A DNA stretch of 64,000 bases, taken from the NCBI RefSeq assembly GCF_900880625.1, contig NZ_CAAHFB010000002.1, forward strand, positions 84,900-148,899. The letters are read 5' to 3'. A program made the translations under genes and the position numbers. Below, piece after piece: positions 8,713 through 17,113 of this stretch (position 1 is its first letter; each line of letters begins with the position of its first letter). The notes beneath the pieces were generated by a model. That model made no database searches. It had not been told where the DNA came from and was given only the letters and a program-made list of their open reading frames with translations. Source of the DNA: Halorhabdus rudnickae (GTDB taxonomy: Archaea > Halobacteriota > Halobacteria > Halobacteriales > Haloarculaceae).

Positions 8713-9387
8713 ATGATGGAGTACGTCGATGAAACGGCGGCGAAAATCATGTTAGCGGTGCGACCGGGCGACTCGATTCGGCGGATCGCCCAGAAGATCG
8801 ACGGCTCCTACTCGTGGGTTTACGACTGGATCGAACGGTTGGAAGAGGCGGGCCTCGTCCGACGTGACAACGGGGTCTATATCGAGGATTACACCATCCG
8901 AGATCGCTATCACGAGATGGTCGCGACCATCTCTCGATCGATACCTCCCTCAATCGATGAGGCCTACGTCATTCCTCATTTCGCTGGGATGCCATTCGCG
9001 TATACGAAGATCGATAGCGTCTACGTCTGGACGAATGGCGGCTATCAGATTGCTCGCGGTCACGACGACTATCCCATCTTCATTCAGGTCGCTGACCAAG
9101 ATGTCGACCGATGGATGGCATTTTTCGATGAGTTCGGCGTCCCCTGTACGATCGAAGACCGGCCCGATCCGACCGACTATGACGCAACCGTCTCGTATGT
9201 CTTGTTTCCTACCACGAAACCGATCACTCGCGAGTGGGTCGACGGCAACCCGGTCATTGCGTTGGATGAAACGATCGATCACATGATGGAACACCGGGTG
9301 AACTACGAGCCGGCGTTGGAGATAATCGCTGACGAATACGACCGCGATATCGATGCGGTCCACGAAGACCCACGCTTGAAACCATGA
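8713..9387 (+). CDS. Winged-HTH protein, probable antitoxin of a nucleotidyltransferase pair
   Basis: About 224 aa. An N-terminal winged helix (SIRRIAQKIDGSYSWVYDWI, then RLEEAGLVRRDNGVYIEDY) is followed by a helical/beta domain of unknown role. The last bases overlap the start of the nucleotidyltransferase gene by 4 bp (ATGA), so translation is coupled. The arrangement matches AbiEi/AbiEii-type (type IV) systems, where the first gene is an HTH antitoxin and repressor. The start is one of three consecutive GTG/ATG codons at 8710-8716. Confidence 0.65.
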   Translation: MMEYVDETAAKIMLAVRPGDSIRRIAQKIDGSYSWVYDWIERLEEAGLVRRDNGVYIEDYTIRDRYHEMVATISRSIPPSIDEAYVIPHFAGMPFAYTKIDSVYVWTNGGYQIARGHDDYPIFIQVADQDVDRWMAFFDEFGVPCTIEDRPDPTDYDATVSYVLFPTTKPITREWVDGNPVIALDETIDHMMEHRVNYEPALEIIADEYDRDIDAVHEDPRLKP

Positions 9388-10079
9388 GTCTTGGCGAACG
9401 CGAAGCCGAGTTGCTGGACACGTTAGAGGCAGTCGTCGACGCTGAGTTACCGTACGTCCTGGTCGGCGGCTGGGCGATCGCAGCGTTCAACCAACGGTTC
9501 ACGACGGACGTTGACGTCGTCATTCCCGACCAGGCGATCGATGATTACAACGCTCTCCTCGCAAACCGCGGCTATAAGAAAACTGCCGACGTCGAACGGA
9601 ATGATCTCTACGAGGGCCGTACTATCCGGTTCGAGAAAGATATTGGTAATCCCGTTCGATTCGACGCAATGGTCGATGCGTTGGGCTGTCGCCAGACGGA
9701 GGCCGAGTGGTCGTACCGCTATCTGGCAGAGCATTCAGTTACGGAGGACCTCCGAACAGGTCGCCCAATTTCAGCGAGGATTCCGGAGCGAGAATTGCTG
9801 TTCGCAGTGAAACTCCACAGTGGTCGCAAGGCGGACGCACGAGATTTGGTGGTGCTTGCTGCCAGCGCCGATTTCGACCGGATTGCGACCCATCTCCATC
9901 GCGGCGATCTGGAGAAACTTGCTGGCCGGATCGACACGGTCCTCGAACGACTCACTGCAGATGGATTCGAAGATGCGTTCAAAGGCGTCTTCGAACAACA
10001 GACTGTCCCAGAGCAAAATGTCGACACTGTCGTTGACTTCCTTCGCGACCAACGCCGTGATCTCGGCTCTTACTCGTAA
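9384..10079 (+). CDS. AbiEii-like nucleotidyltransferase, probable toxin
   Basis: A 231-aa protein with the nucleotidyltransferase signature: VLVGGWAIAAFNQRFTTDVD near residues 25-44 supplies the hG[GS] motif and the first catalytic acidic pair. A third acid (RFDAMVDAL) and a basic-aromatic segment follow, then a helical C-terminus. AbiEii/MenA-type toxins transfer nucleotides to tRNA or other targets. The gene overlaps its HTH partner by 4 bp. Appears intact. Confidence 0.7.
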   Translation: MSLGEREAELLDTLEAVVDAELPYVLVGGWAIAAFNQRFTTDVDVVIPDQAIDDYNALLANRGYKKTADVERNDLYEGRTIRFEKDIGNPVRFDAMVDALGCRQTEAEWSYRYLAEHSVTEDLRTGRPISARIPERELLFAVKLHSGRKADARDLVVLAASADFDRIATHLHRGDLEKLAGRIDTVLERLTADGFEDAFKGVFEQQTVPEQNVDTVVDFLRDQRRDLGSYS

Positions 10080-10088
10080 GACGCCGGC

Positions 10089-10334
10089 TCAATTGTCGAG
10101 AATCTCGATGATCTCCTCACGAATCTGTGGCCAGTTCGAACCAAAGGGTACTGTCCCGATGTCCGACTGACGGTATGTTTCTAGATAGTCTGGAACGGCC
10201 GCCTGCAGTGCTGTTCGCCACGCTCCGAATACGCGCTGATACGGATCGGTGGTGAACGTTCTGTGTTCGTTTATCTCGGTCGTTGGTGGGTGGCCTAGTT
10301 TTTCAGCAATAGCCCAGGATTCGGCTAGTTCCAT
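10089..10334 (-). CDS. Small hypothetical protein
   Basis: An 81-aa protein beginning MELAESWAIAEKLGHPP and ending IREEIIEILDN. Composition is haloarchaeal and the start is clear. It converges on the toxin gene ending at 10079 and diverges from the SDR gene at 10406. No family recognised. Confidence 0.5.
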   Translation of the reverse strand: MELAESWAIAEKLGHPPTTEINEHRTFTTDPYQRVFGAWRTALQAAVPDYLETYRQSDIGTVPFGSNWPQIREEIIEILDN

Positions 10335-10405
10335 CGTAGGCGTCGGTAACCCTATGTCGGATATGTCGTCACCACGATTTTCACGATAGGACGTGTATGG
10401 GTCGT

Positions 10406-11125
10406 ATGACTCGAACAGCAGTTATCGCAGGGGTCGGTCCGGGACTTGGTGAATCGCTCGCCCGAAAGTTTGCAGCTGAGGGCTGTCACGTCGCACTTTT
10501 CGCTCGATCGGAAGACTATCTCGAAGAACTCGCTGAGGAGATGCCGGAACCCGGCGAGGGGCTTGCCGTCCAAACAGATCTCACAGATGTCGAGCAGATA
10601 CAGGAGGGGTTCGAGGCGGTCCGCGAAGCGTTCGGCTCGGTCGACGTTCTCGTAAACCACGCGAGCGCCGCCTCCTGGAAGGGTCTTATGGACGTGAGTG
10701 TCGAGGAATTTGAACAGGCGTGGGCGGTCAATGGACGAGGCGCGTTCGTCTGCTCGCAAGAGGCTGTTGGCGACATGCTCGAGACGGGCGGCGGGACGGT
10801 CATCTTTACTGGTGCCACCTCTGCGGTGCGGAGCCTCGGCGGCGCGATTGGATTCACGGCCGCGAAGTTCGCTGCCCGTGGGATGGCGATGGATATCGCT
10901 CAGGAGTTCGGCCCCGAGGGGATTCACGTTGCTCATGTCGTCATCGACGGCCAGATCGATACGCCGGGCGTCCGCGAGCGATTTGCCGACCGCGACGACG
11001 AGACGTTCCTCGACCCCGACGAGATGGCCGAGACATACTGGCACCTGGTCGAACAGGATGATGTCAGTACTCAGCCGTTCGAGGTTCATATCACGAACGG
11101 CCCGCAGAACTCCGAATTCATCTGA
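10406..11125 (+). CDS. Short-chain dehydrogenase/reductase (SDR) family protein
   Basis: About 239 aa. The nucleotide-binding motif GVGPGLGESLARKFA lies at the N-terminus, DLTD supplies the adenine-contact acid, and NHAS replaces the usual NNAG. The catalytic region reads FTGATSAVR, with GFTAAKFAARG where Y-x3-K is expected: Phe stands in place of the catalytic Tyr, with Lys kept. I believe an SDR subgroup ending in HVAHVVIDGQIDTP shares this, so it may be a divergent enzyme rather than a dead one. An ATG at 10397 is an alternative start. Substrate unknown. Confidence 0.8.
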   Translation: MTRTAVIAGVGPGLGESLARKFAAEGCHVALFARSEDYLEELAEEMPEPGEGLAVQTDLTDVEQIQEGFEAVREAFGSVDVLVNHASAASWKGLMDVSVEEFEQAWAVNGRGAFVCSQEAVGDMLETGGGTVIFTGATSAVRSLGGAIGFTAAKFAARGMAMDIAQEFGPEGIHVAHVVIDGQIDTPGVRERFADRDDETFLDPDEMAETYWHLVEQDDVSTQPFEVHITNGPQNSEFI

Positions 11126-11196
11126 CTGCGTTGGTAGCGGAGCCACCTATCGGCTGTGTTCGGTGGATACGACTGAGCAGCAGGACTCTGACTTCT

Positions 11197-11427
11197 CCCA
11201 GGACTGAAGTCGTGGGGTTGTGCTGGCCACAGACCAGCAGCCGTCCAGACGGGCATCCCCACGTGGGAGTTTGCCGGTCGGATGCTGGGATTGTGGGCCG
11301 AGCCAGTACGGCTCCCGACGGAGACAGTGGCTTTGGTGGGCTTGCTTCGGACTCGACATCCAGCAATGCGGAAGAATGCCAACTAAAGCGTACGCGCTTC
11401 ATCCCACGAGTGAACTCGTGGTTTTTC
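11197..11427. mobile_element. IS200/IS605-like remnant or MITE
   Basis: The stretch is bounded by two hairpins with a GA turn: cccaggactgaagtcgtggg at 11197-11216 and ccacgagtgaactcgtgg at 11404-11421, the latter followed by a T-run. Hairpins of this shape are typical of the ends of haloarchaeal IS200/IS605 (IS1341-type) elements. No intact tnpA or tnpB lies between them, so only about 230 bp of a decayed copy or a non-autonomous derivative remains. Apart from this and palindrome copy 2, the interval 11126-11648 holds nothing else that I can see. Confidence 0.4.
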
Positions 11428-11551
11428 GCGTTGTTTCCGCTGTAATGCTCTGCGACGCACTCCGTTTCTGCCAGAACGGCTCTGAGATGTCGCTCTGTCA
11501 TAATTCGGTGAGGCTGGAATGTACCTCCGCCCCTCGGCGGGCGGTCAAAAC

Positions 11552-11592
11552 TTAACCAACACACTGGCTAGAGTTCCTGACTTGTTGGTTAA
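11552..11592. repeat. Palindrome copy 2 (N21 centre)
   Basis: Arms TTAACCAACA at 11552-11561 and TGTTGGTTAA at 11583-11592. It lies 57 bp past the end of the broken AbiEii gene; copy 3 lies on the other side of the AbiE pair. Confidence 0.8.
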
Positions 11593-11648
11593 TCGTTGGA
11601 GATCCCGATGCGGCACCCCTCGCCATCGACACCGATATCGACCGTTTC

Positions 11649-12444
11649 CTACGACGATCCCTGTTGGGCGATCGCCGTGTCCAATCGATTCCAGACCATC
11701 TCGAACGCCGGCGGATCACCGGTCAGGTCCGGCAGCGTGGTCTCCCACTGGTCGCAGATTGTCTCTTGTTGCTCGGCGGGGAGCTCGCCCGTCAGATCAA
11801 CGGTGAGCCCATTGTGATCGCACTTTGCCTCGAAGGCAGGTTGGACGTCGACAAAGTCGATCGTGATTGAATCGGTTTCGAGCAGCTGATAGAGGTCGTA
11901 GTAGTCACGAGCGGCCCCGCGCTGGTAGATCGCACGGAGCTTTTCGGCGAAAATCTCCTCGACACTGTACGCCTGGAGGTCGAACTCGGGCACGTCTTCG
12001 TACGCGTGAGTATGATTCGAAGGCGACATGATCGTCGACCATCACGTCGATGCTGGTCGTGTTGGGGTGGTTGAGGACGGCCCGGTACTGAATGCTGATG
12101 TCGACGTAGTGGGTCGGGTAGTGGTCCTGCTGGGATTCGTGGTGCTCTCGAATCTCGAATTCAATGCCAGAGCGATCGGAAATCGTATCGAGAACTGTTC
12201 GGAGCTCTTGTTTGGATCCTTGGTACTCCCCTTCGACACCGAAATCGAGGTCCTCCGAGAATTGCCACGACTGCGGGAAATACAGTTTGGATAGCGCGGT
12301 CCCACCTTTGAACAGGAGGTTGTCGCCGTAGTCGCTTGTGAAGATGCCCCAGAGGAGCCACGAATTGACGTAGTTCTTTTCGGCGTACCCTTGCCGAACA
12401 CCCAGTTCACGAGCGAGGATTCGGAGCCGATCCTGACTGATCAT
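11649..12444 (-). pseudogene. AbiEii-type nucleotidyltransferase toxin, frameshifted
   Basis: The 5' part (ATG 12444) encodes a typical AbiEii protein: LLFKGGTALSKLYF near residue 40, then FSEDLDFGV as the catalytic acids. After IDVMVDDHVAFESYS the frame runs into unrelated sequence. The correct continuation, HAYEDVPEFDLQAYSVEEIF, then AEKLRAIYQRGAARDYYDL, is found in another frame and ends at 11649. An indel near 12012-12016 splits the gene. The toxin is therefore probably inactive while its antitoxin gene upstream is intact. Confidence 0.75.
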
Positions 12445-12449
12445 CGCGA

Positions 12450-13280
12450 TCAGGACTCCGTCGGCTCCAGCATGGCTGGCTCGACGTTGATTCGGAGGCG
12501 ATACGTGCTGTCGGTCGATCCGGTGGCGGGCCGCGTCGGGTCCAGCGGGGAATAGCCACTCGTGAACGACGCGACGAGTTCCTCGCGGGTAGGGAGGTCG
12601 ATGCCGAGCTGGTCGGCGAGGTAGATGATCCGTTTGGTCGCAGCGCCGTTGTCGAGCCGCTTGAGGTACTCGCTGACGGTCTCCCAGTCGCAGCCCCGTT
12701 CGTCGGCAGTTCGCATCGCGGTCGCGAGCTCCCGGAGGCCACCGCAGAACTCGGGGTGGTCCGCACAATCGACCAGCGTCTTCTCCAGGTCGCTGACCTG
12801 AACGGTCGTGCCCTCGATCGATGTCGGCTCAAAGCCGAAGAATTTCCGCTCGGTGACTGTCGTGACGCGATACGGGACGCCGTGGATCTCTCGGCTTTGC
12901 GCCCGGGTCGGCGTGACGACGTACACCGTCCGAGGTACTTGTTCGGTCAGCCCGTGGTGGCTGAGGGCGCTGTAGTAGCCGATGTACATCGGCTCGGCGA
13001 CGTGGGCGGCGATGAGGTACTCGTGGGTTGTGTACAGGGCCTCCTCGCCGGCCGAGAGTGGCACGATGAGATACGTGCCCGGGAAGAGCCGGTCGAGCCA
13101 GCCCTTCTCGGTGAGCCGGGAGGCGATCTCGCGGGCGGTGTTCGGGGGGACCTCCAGCGTCGTCTCGATGTCGTCGACAGAGATGATCTGGTGGCCCGCG
13201 CCAGCGAGTCGTGCAAGGAGTCGACTTTCTCGAGTCGAGAGGCCTTGCCGTATATTTTGTGACTGTTCTATTGTACTCAC
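12450..13280 (-). CDS. AbiEi-type antitoxin / transcriptional regulator
   Basis: About 276 aa. An N-terminal winged helix (ISVDDIETTLEVPPNTAREI, then LTEKGWLDRLFPGTYLIVP) is followed by the AbiEi antitoxin domain (YIGYYSALSHHGLTEQ, RTVYVVTPTRAQ, then SDLEKTLVDCADHPEFCGG). Start: GTG 13280, with tttata near 13300 as promoter. The stop lies 6 bp before the AbiEii start. AbiEi represses the operon and neutralises AbiEii. Palindrome copy 3 lies 80-120 bp upstream. Confidence 0.85.
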   Translation of the reverse strand: MSTIEQSQNIRQGLSTRESRLLARLAGAGHQIISVDDIETTLEVPPNTAREIASRLTEKGWLDRLFPGTYLIVPLSAGEEALYTTHEYLIAAHVAEPMYIGYYSALSHHGLTEQVPRTVYVVTPTRAQSREIHGVPYRVTTVTERKFFGFEPTSIEGTTVQVSDLEKTLVDCADHPEFCGGLRELATAMRTADERGCDWETVSEYLKRLDNGAATKRIIYLADQLGIDLPTREELVASFTSGYSPLDPTRPATGSTDSTYRLRINVEPAMLEPTES

Positions 13281-13359
13281 ACTTGCGTTTCCTACATAGA
13301 GTATAAACACGGGCCTGCTTTAGCCTTGCGACTGCTACCGACGACGGAGATGAGCAGGC

Positions 13360-13400
13360 TTAACCAACGAAATCGGGGTGTAGAACCAAGCGTTGGTTAA
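13360..13400. repeat. Palindrome copy 3 (N21 centre)
   Basis: Arms TTAACCAACg at 13360-13369 and cGTTGGTTAA at 13391-13400. Lies 5 bp past the ArdC-like gene and 80 bp before the AbiEi start. The mismatch is compensated on the opposite arm (g with c), which supports selection for symmetry. Confidence 0.8.
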
Positions 13401-13404
13401 GGAC

Positions 13405-14337
13405 TCAAGCGCCGTCTTTGAGCACGTCGATGAGCTCTTCTGCTGTGGAACTGATCCGGTCGAGACGGTCGCGAACGACCTCGGGGTCGTCCGACTCCCA
13501 CGCAGCGAGGTAGAACGCTGACCCACTGGTGTCGAGCCCGCAGTAGCGCCCGACGACGTACGCGACGGCTTCCGCCTCGACTTCGCGTTTCGCCCGCTCG
13601 GTGTCGTCGTCGACATCGAAGTGGAGCAGGGCGTGTGCGTACTCGTGAGTTAGCGTCCGCGCGAGGTCGGCCTCGTTCTCCCGATCACGCACTTCAACCC
13701 GCGGTTGCATATCGACGAGACTGAGCTGCTCGCAGATGCCCTTCGCCTCGCCGTGCGTCCACTCCGCTTCCGGCACGATCCGAACCGTCACACCGAGTTC
13801 ATCCGCAGCATCGGTCAGCCGACCGACGAGATCGCCGGCGTCCCCAGTCGCTTCCGTGTCGAGTTCGGGAAGTGGCTCACCTTCAGTCTGGGAGATGTCG
13901 AACACCGGCGCCGGCTTGAACCCGACCAGCCCCTCCGACCACTCCTCGGGGGCTGTCTCGTCGTACTCACAGTCGCTGTCCTCGTGGTAGCTCGGCGAGT
14001 TCTCGCATTCCGGGCATTGCTTGGTGATGATCGGCGCCCAGATCCAAATGGCCGACTCACCCTCCTGGACATGCCTGTCGAACTCCTCATGCCATGTCCG
14101 GTAGCCCGCCACCCGGGTCGCCTCGGGGCACTGCCGCTTGATGAGGAGCGTGTTCCGGTAGGAGTAGTCATGGAAGCGACTCTGGACGTCGAGCCACTCT
14201 TGGAACTCGTCGCTGGCCTGCGCGTCGTCGACGCCGGCGACGAGGTCGTCGATCCACTGTTCGATGGTACTGTTCATCTCGTCTGATCGCGTGTCGGTCT
14301 GGTCGAAGGAGACCGACGAGTCTCTGGTCGTGGACAT
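13405..14337 (-). CDS. ArdC-like antirestriction protein (ssDNA-binding domain plus zincin)
   Basis: About 310 aa. The N-terminal ArdC-type domain (FHDYSYRNTLLIKRQCPEAT, AGYRTWHEEFDRHVQEGESA) is followed by a variable middle with a CPEC...C cysteine group, then a metalloprotease-like domain with HEYAH near residue 224 and the downstream acid in EVEAEAVAYVVGRY. ArdC proteins protect incoming plasmid DNA from host restriction. An upstream start at 14391 would fall inside the leader hairpin, so I chose ATG 14337. It heads the first unit of the accessory run. Confidence 0.8.
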   Translation of the reverse strand: MSTTRDSSVSFDQTDTRSDEMNSTIEQWIDDLVAGVDDAQASDEFQEWLDVQSRFHDYSYRNTLLIKRQCPEATRVAGYRTWHEEFDRHVQEGESAIWIWAPIITKQCPECENSPSYHEDSDCEYDETAPEEWSEGLVGFKPAPVFDISQTEGEPLPELDTEATGDAGDLVGRLTDAADELGVTVRIVPEAEWTHGEAKGICEQLSLVDMQPRVEVRDRENEADLARTLTHEYAHALLHFDVDDDTERAKREVEAEAVAYVVGRYCGLDTSGSAFYLAAWESDDPEVVRDRLDRISSTAEELIDVLKDGA

Positions 14338-14383
14338 CGTGTTCACCGAATCAAATTCACGGCGACTGCGTCTGTTCAGACCG

Positions 14384-14403
14384 CGCCGCACCCCTCAGGG
14401 GCG
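14384..14403 (-). promoter_or_regulatory. Leader hairpin before ArdC-like gene
   Basis: On the coding strand: cgcccctgaggggtgcggcg, with the loop tgaggggt, preceded by gtttttgaa. About 47 bp before the start codon. Member of the GAGGGGT-loop leader family. Confidence 0.65.
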
Positions 14404-14423
14404 TTCAAAAACCGCTCAGTCGG

Positions 14424-14771
14424 TCAGCGGAGCTCGTGGCGTTCGTCCGCAAACCCGACCGTGACGAGGTACTCGAGGAACTCGTCGAACCGCTCGACGT
14501 CGCTGGGCATGTCAGTCGCAAGGTGACGTGCCCACTCGATAGCCCATTGGAAGGCGGGATCCGTGCCGCCCTTGCCGTGTAGATACCACCAGCGAGCCGC
14601 TTTGAGAACCACTATTGGATTCGTTGGTGGCTGCTCACCGGCGAGCCCACGGGTGATGGACTCGATCTCCTCGGGAACGTCGCTTGCGTGGACGTCGCTG
14701 GACTGCGTGTTCGCGATATCGACGGGAATCTCGTCGATCGAGACATCTCTCGGTGACTGTTGTTGACTCAC
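14424..14771 (-). CDS. Hypothetical haloarchaeal element protein
   Basis: About 115 aa. Disordered acidic N-terminus, then TNPIVVLKAARWWYLHGKGG, FQWAIEWARHLATDMP and FDEFLEYLVTVGFADERH, a compact helical domain with many aromatic residues. No known family recognised. The GTG at 14771 is preferred over GTG 14780 because aggtgatc sits 3-10 bp before it. Between the ArdC-like gene and the pirin gene, with its own leader hairpin. Confidence 0.6.
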   Translation of the reverse strand: MSQQQSPRDVSIDEIPVDIANTQSSDVHASDVPEEIESITRGLAGEQPPTNPIVVLKAARWWYLHGKGGTDPAFQWAIEWARHLATDMPSDVERFDEFLEYLVTVGFADERHELR

Positions 14772-14805
14772 GGAGATCACCTGACTGCGAGGACTTCAGC
14801 TGAAG

Positions 14806-14826
14806 CCCTCACCCTCTCAGGGGGGC
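14806..14826 (-). promoter_or_regulatory. Leader hairpin before the gene at 14424-14771
   Basis: On the coding strand: gcccc-ctgagagggtga-gggc, preceded by gttgtttttc. Variant loop gagagggt. Confidence 0.55.
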
Positions 14827-14858
14827 GAAAAACAACCCACGGTCGGTACGACGGTATC

Positions 14859-15623
14859 TTAGCGGCCGATGGTGCCTTGGCGCGTGATTGGCGCGTCGGG
14901 CTTGATGCTGAACGCGACGATGGTAGCATCCTCGGTTGCAGTGATGGTCACGTTGTCGTCGCCGGTCACGAGTGCGCTCTCGGTGAACCCGACCGTTTCA
15001 TCGCCGACCTCGACGGCGCCGTCGAAGACGTACAGATAGGTGTGCCAGTCCGGCTGTGAGGGGAGCGTGGTTGTGGCCTCGGCGGCGAGTCGGCAGTCGT
15101 AGAAGTCGACGTCGTTCCGAACGTACAGCGGGGCGTCGGTTCCCTCGGGCCCGAACAGGTGGCGCCACTCACCGGCGACCGGGTCGGGGATCGGCTCGTG
15201 CTGGATGCCAGGTTCGAGGTCGAGGCTGTGTGGGCGGACGAAGATCTGGAGCATCCGCAGCGGGGGATCGTCGGCGAGCGTTTCCTCGGCGTGCCAGAAG
15301 CCGCTGCCGGCGTTCATCACCATCAGGTGGTCGGGATCGGTGACGAGTTCGTTGCCCTGGCGGTCGTCGTGGCGCATCACGCCCTCGGGGACCCAGGAAG
15401 TGATCTCCTCGTTACGGTGCTGGTGCATCCGGATGAGCGTGCCCGGATCCATGAACGACTCGACGACCGTCGCGAGCGGGCCGTAGCCGTGGTCGTCGTG
15501 GTCGGGGACGGCACGACCGGGGAAGTTGAAGTGGATCCGAAACTTCCCCTGATTCTGCGATACGTCCGTTCGCGGCGCCGTATAGATGCGCGACTGTGTC
15601 TGTGCGGAAGGCGAATCGTCCAT
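14859..15623 (-). CDS. Pirin-family cupin protein
   Basis: About 254 aa. The N-terminal pirin cupin shows the metal-binding pattern MHQHRNEEITSWVPEGVMRH, then LMVMNAGSGFWHAEET. The second cupin is weaker (WHTYLYVFDGAVEVGDE). Pirins are metal-binding oxygenases or redox-sensitive regulators; some degrade quercetin. The ATG at 15623 gives the family N-terminus. It does not share the hairpin leader, so it may be a host-type gene carried as cargo. Confidence 0.85.
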   Translation of the reverse strand: MDDSPSAQTQSRIYTAPRTDVSQNQGKFRIHFNFPGRAVPDHDDHGYGPLATVVESFMDPGTLIRMHQHRNEEITSWVPEGVMRHDDRQGNELVTDPDHLMVMNAGSGFWHAEETLADDPPLRMLQIFVRPHSLDLEPGIQHEPIPDPVAGEWRHLFGPEGTDAPLYVRNDVDFYDCRLAAEATTTLPSQPDWHTYLYVFDGAVEVGDETVGFTESALVTGDDNVTITATEDATIVAFSIKPDAPITRQGTIGR

Positions 15624-15700
15624 TACCCGATATAGACGCTCACCCGCTAAATGGGTTCTGCGCAACGGTTCCTAGCTTCACGCTGGGTGAGCCGCGTCCC

Positions 15701-16702
15701 TCATACCGACGGGAAGTAGACGCTTTCCTCGCCGGCGATCTCTTCCAGGTTGTTCCGGTGACGGTGGCTGAAGTAGCACTCGTAGCTGCAGTATCCACAG
15801 ATGGCGCCGGTATCGTATTCGACGACGTACGGGCCGCGGCGCGTTCGCCAGACGTTCGTCCCGCACTCGGCACAGGCGGCGTCCTCGATATCGGCAGGAC
15901 TCGGTCCCTCGTACTCAACGTTGAGCCCCTCGTCTTGCGGTGTCGATTCGGGCCAGACTCCGTGAGTCTGCCAGAACTCGCGGATACGAGCGAGGCTGTG
16001 GCGCACCGTCTTTCGGACGGTGACGTGGTCGGCGTCGCGACCACTGTCGTCCCAGCCGTCGGCCGTCCAGAACTCACCGAACTGCGCGCCACGATGCAGC
16101 CCGTTCCAGTCGACGCCGACGATGTCGGCCGGTGGCTCGTCAGTGAGTGTCGGTCTGGTCAGCTGTCGAATGGCGTCGAGTTGCTTGGGCGGACTCCCGC
16201 CGAGGATGTGGACGCGCCGCCCTCTCCAGTCGGCTGGGTCGGAGAACTCGTGGGCCAGACGGTCGGCATATCCTCGTGAATACCCGAGGACGAGGTCCTG
16301 GGGAATCTCGTCGATCACCGCTTGGCACTTCGGGACGACGATGAGCTGGGCCTCGGGATGGCTCGCTTGGATCTCACGAGCAGCAGCGACGTGGGCGTCG
16401 ACGTCAGCAGGTTCGTAGATGTCGCCAATGACTCCGACCTGTGGCTCGTACTCGAAGAATCGATCGACGAATCGATCCAGATCGGGATTCCGGAAGTCAT
16501 TGTCGAGCATCCCGACAGGAATCTCGAGGTTCAGGTACTGGTCTGCCTGATACCCACAGTCTTCCCGAAACCCGGGAAGATATCCGAGTGCCAAGGCGTC
16601 AGCGACGAACGGAACTCGATGGAGGAACGCCACCTGGTCCGCTTGTCTGGCGGCAGCGATGTCGCTAGCCGTGCTGGAGTCCGTACTCAAATCGATGGAC
16701 AT
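15701..16702 (-). CDS. DUF6610 protein, TGT/DpdA-like TIM barrel
   Basis: 333 aa. The core reads QLIVVPKCQAVIDEIPQDLV, LGYSRGYADRLAHEF, RRVHILGGSPPKQLDAIRQL, then DIVGVDWNGLHRGAQFGEFW. The VHxLGxSP...Q...L...D(V/I)xGVDxN pattern recalls tRNA-guanine transglycosylase and the DNA-modifying paralogue DpdA, which inserts 7-deazaguanine bases. The C-terminus has a zinc-ribbon-like CAECG...CGYCSYEC. By analogy it could exchange guanine in DNA or RNA; this is inferred from patterns. ArdC-like and Mom-like genes nearby fit an antirestriction role. Confidence 0.65.
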   Translation of the reverse strand: MSIDLSTDSSTASDIAAARQADQVAFLHRVPFVADALALGYLPGFREDCGYQADQYLNLEIPVGMLDNDFRNPDLDRFVDRFFEYEPQVGVIGDIYEPADVDAHVAAAREIQASHPEAQLIVVPKCQAVIDEIPQDLVLGYSRGYADRLAHEFSDPADWRGRRVHILGGSPPKQLDAIRQLTRPTLTDEPPADIVGVDWNGLHRGAQFGEFWTADGWDDSGRDADHVTVRKTVRHSLARIREFWQTHGVWPESTPQDEGLNVEYEGPSPADIEDAACAECGTNVWRTRRGPYVVEYDTGAICGYCSYECYFSHRHRNNLEEIAGEESVYFPSV

Positions 16703-16730
16703 GACTGAACTCGCGAGGCCGCCACTGGCC

Positions 16731-16751
16731 GCCCCGCGCCCATTCAGGGGC
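16731..16751 (-). promoter_or_regulatory. Leader hairpin before DUF6610 gene
   Basis: On the coding strand: gcccctgaatgggcgcggggc, preceded by cgtttttcgg. 29 bp before the start codon. Confidence 0.6.
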
Positions 16752-16774
16752 CCGAAAAACGGGATACTCTGACG

Positions 16775-16816
16775 CTAACCAACAAAAGGTGATAGATGAT
16801 CCCGTATGTTGGTTAA
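16775..16816. repeat. Palindrome copy 4 (N22 centre)
   Basis: Arms cTAACCAACA at 16775-16784 and TGTTGGTTAA at 16807-16816. It sits 10 bp past the 73-aa gene and 73 bp upstream of the DUF6610 start. Confidence 0.78.
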
Positions 16817-16825
16817 GATCGATCG

Positions 16826-17047
16826 CTACTTCTCATCCTCACGCAACTCTTCCGCTTTCCACTGGAGGCGACGCAGAATCTGTGTCCGATTCTGGTGCGC
16901 GTTCTCGTATGCAACGCACTCCCGGAGTGTCTCCATATCGGGAATCGTCGCGATTCCAGCCTTGATCAGTCGATGGTTCGGTGATTCGAGGCGCTTTTCG
17001 GGTGGGAACTCGTCGTCAGCCCCGCTGTTGTCCGTGGACTTCTCCAT
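16826..17047 (-). CDS. Small hypothetical protein
   Basis: 73 aa: PNHRLIKAGIATIPDMETLR and CVAYENAHQNRTQILRRLQW form a predicted helical pair with a basic end. Possibly a small nucleic-acid-binding protein (inference). Own leader hairpin upstream; palindrome copy 4 directly downstream. Confidence 0.6.
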   Translation of the reverse strand: MEKSTDNSGADDEFPPEKRLESPNHRLIKAGIATIPDMETLRECVAYENAHQNRTQILRRLQWKAEELREDEK

Positions 17048-17055
17048 CGCTATCG

Positions 17056-17075
17056 CCCTCCACCCCTCACGGGAG
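17056..17075 (-). promoter_or_regulatory. Leader hairpin before the 73-aa gene
   Basis: On the coding strand: ctcccgtgaggggtggaggg, loop tgaggggt, preceded by ctttct. 9 bp before the start, so it could occlude the ribosome-binding region. Confidence 0.6.
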
Positions 17076-17113
17076 AGAAAGACAGAACAGCCGACTACCC
17101 CACCATGGCAGCG

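Noticed and set aside
10840..10900. Missing catalytic tyrosine in the SDR as evidence of a dead enzyme
   Set aside because: The Phe-x3-Lys form appears, from memory, to be shared by an SDR subgroup with the same C-terminal motif, so it is more likely a family trait.
15596..16279. 227-codon plus-strand open frame opposite DUF6610
   Set aside because: The minus-strand DUF6610 protein has a conserved pattern and leader hairpin. The plus frame is a shadow.
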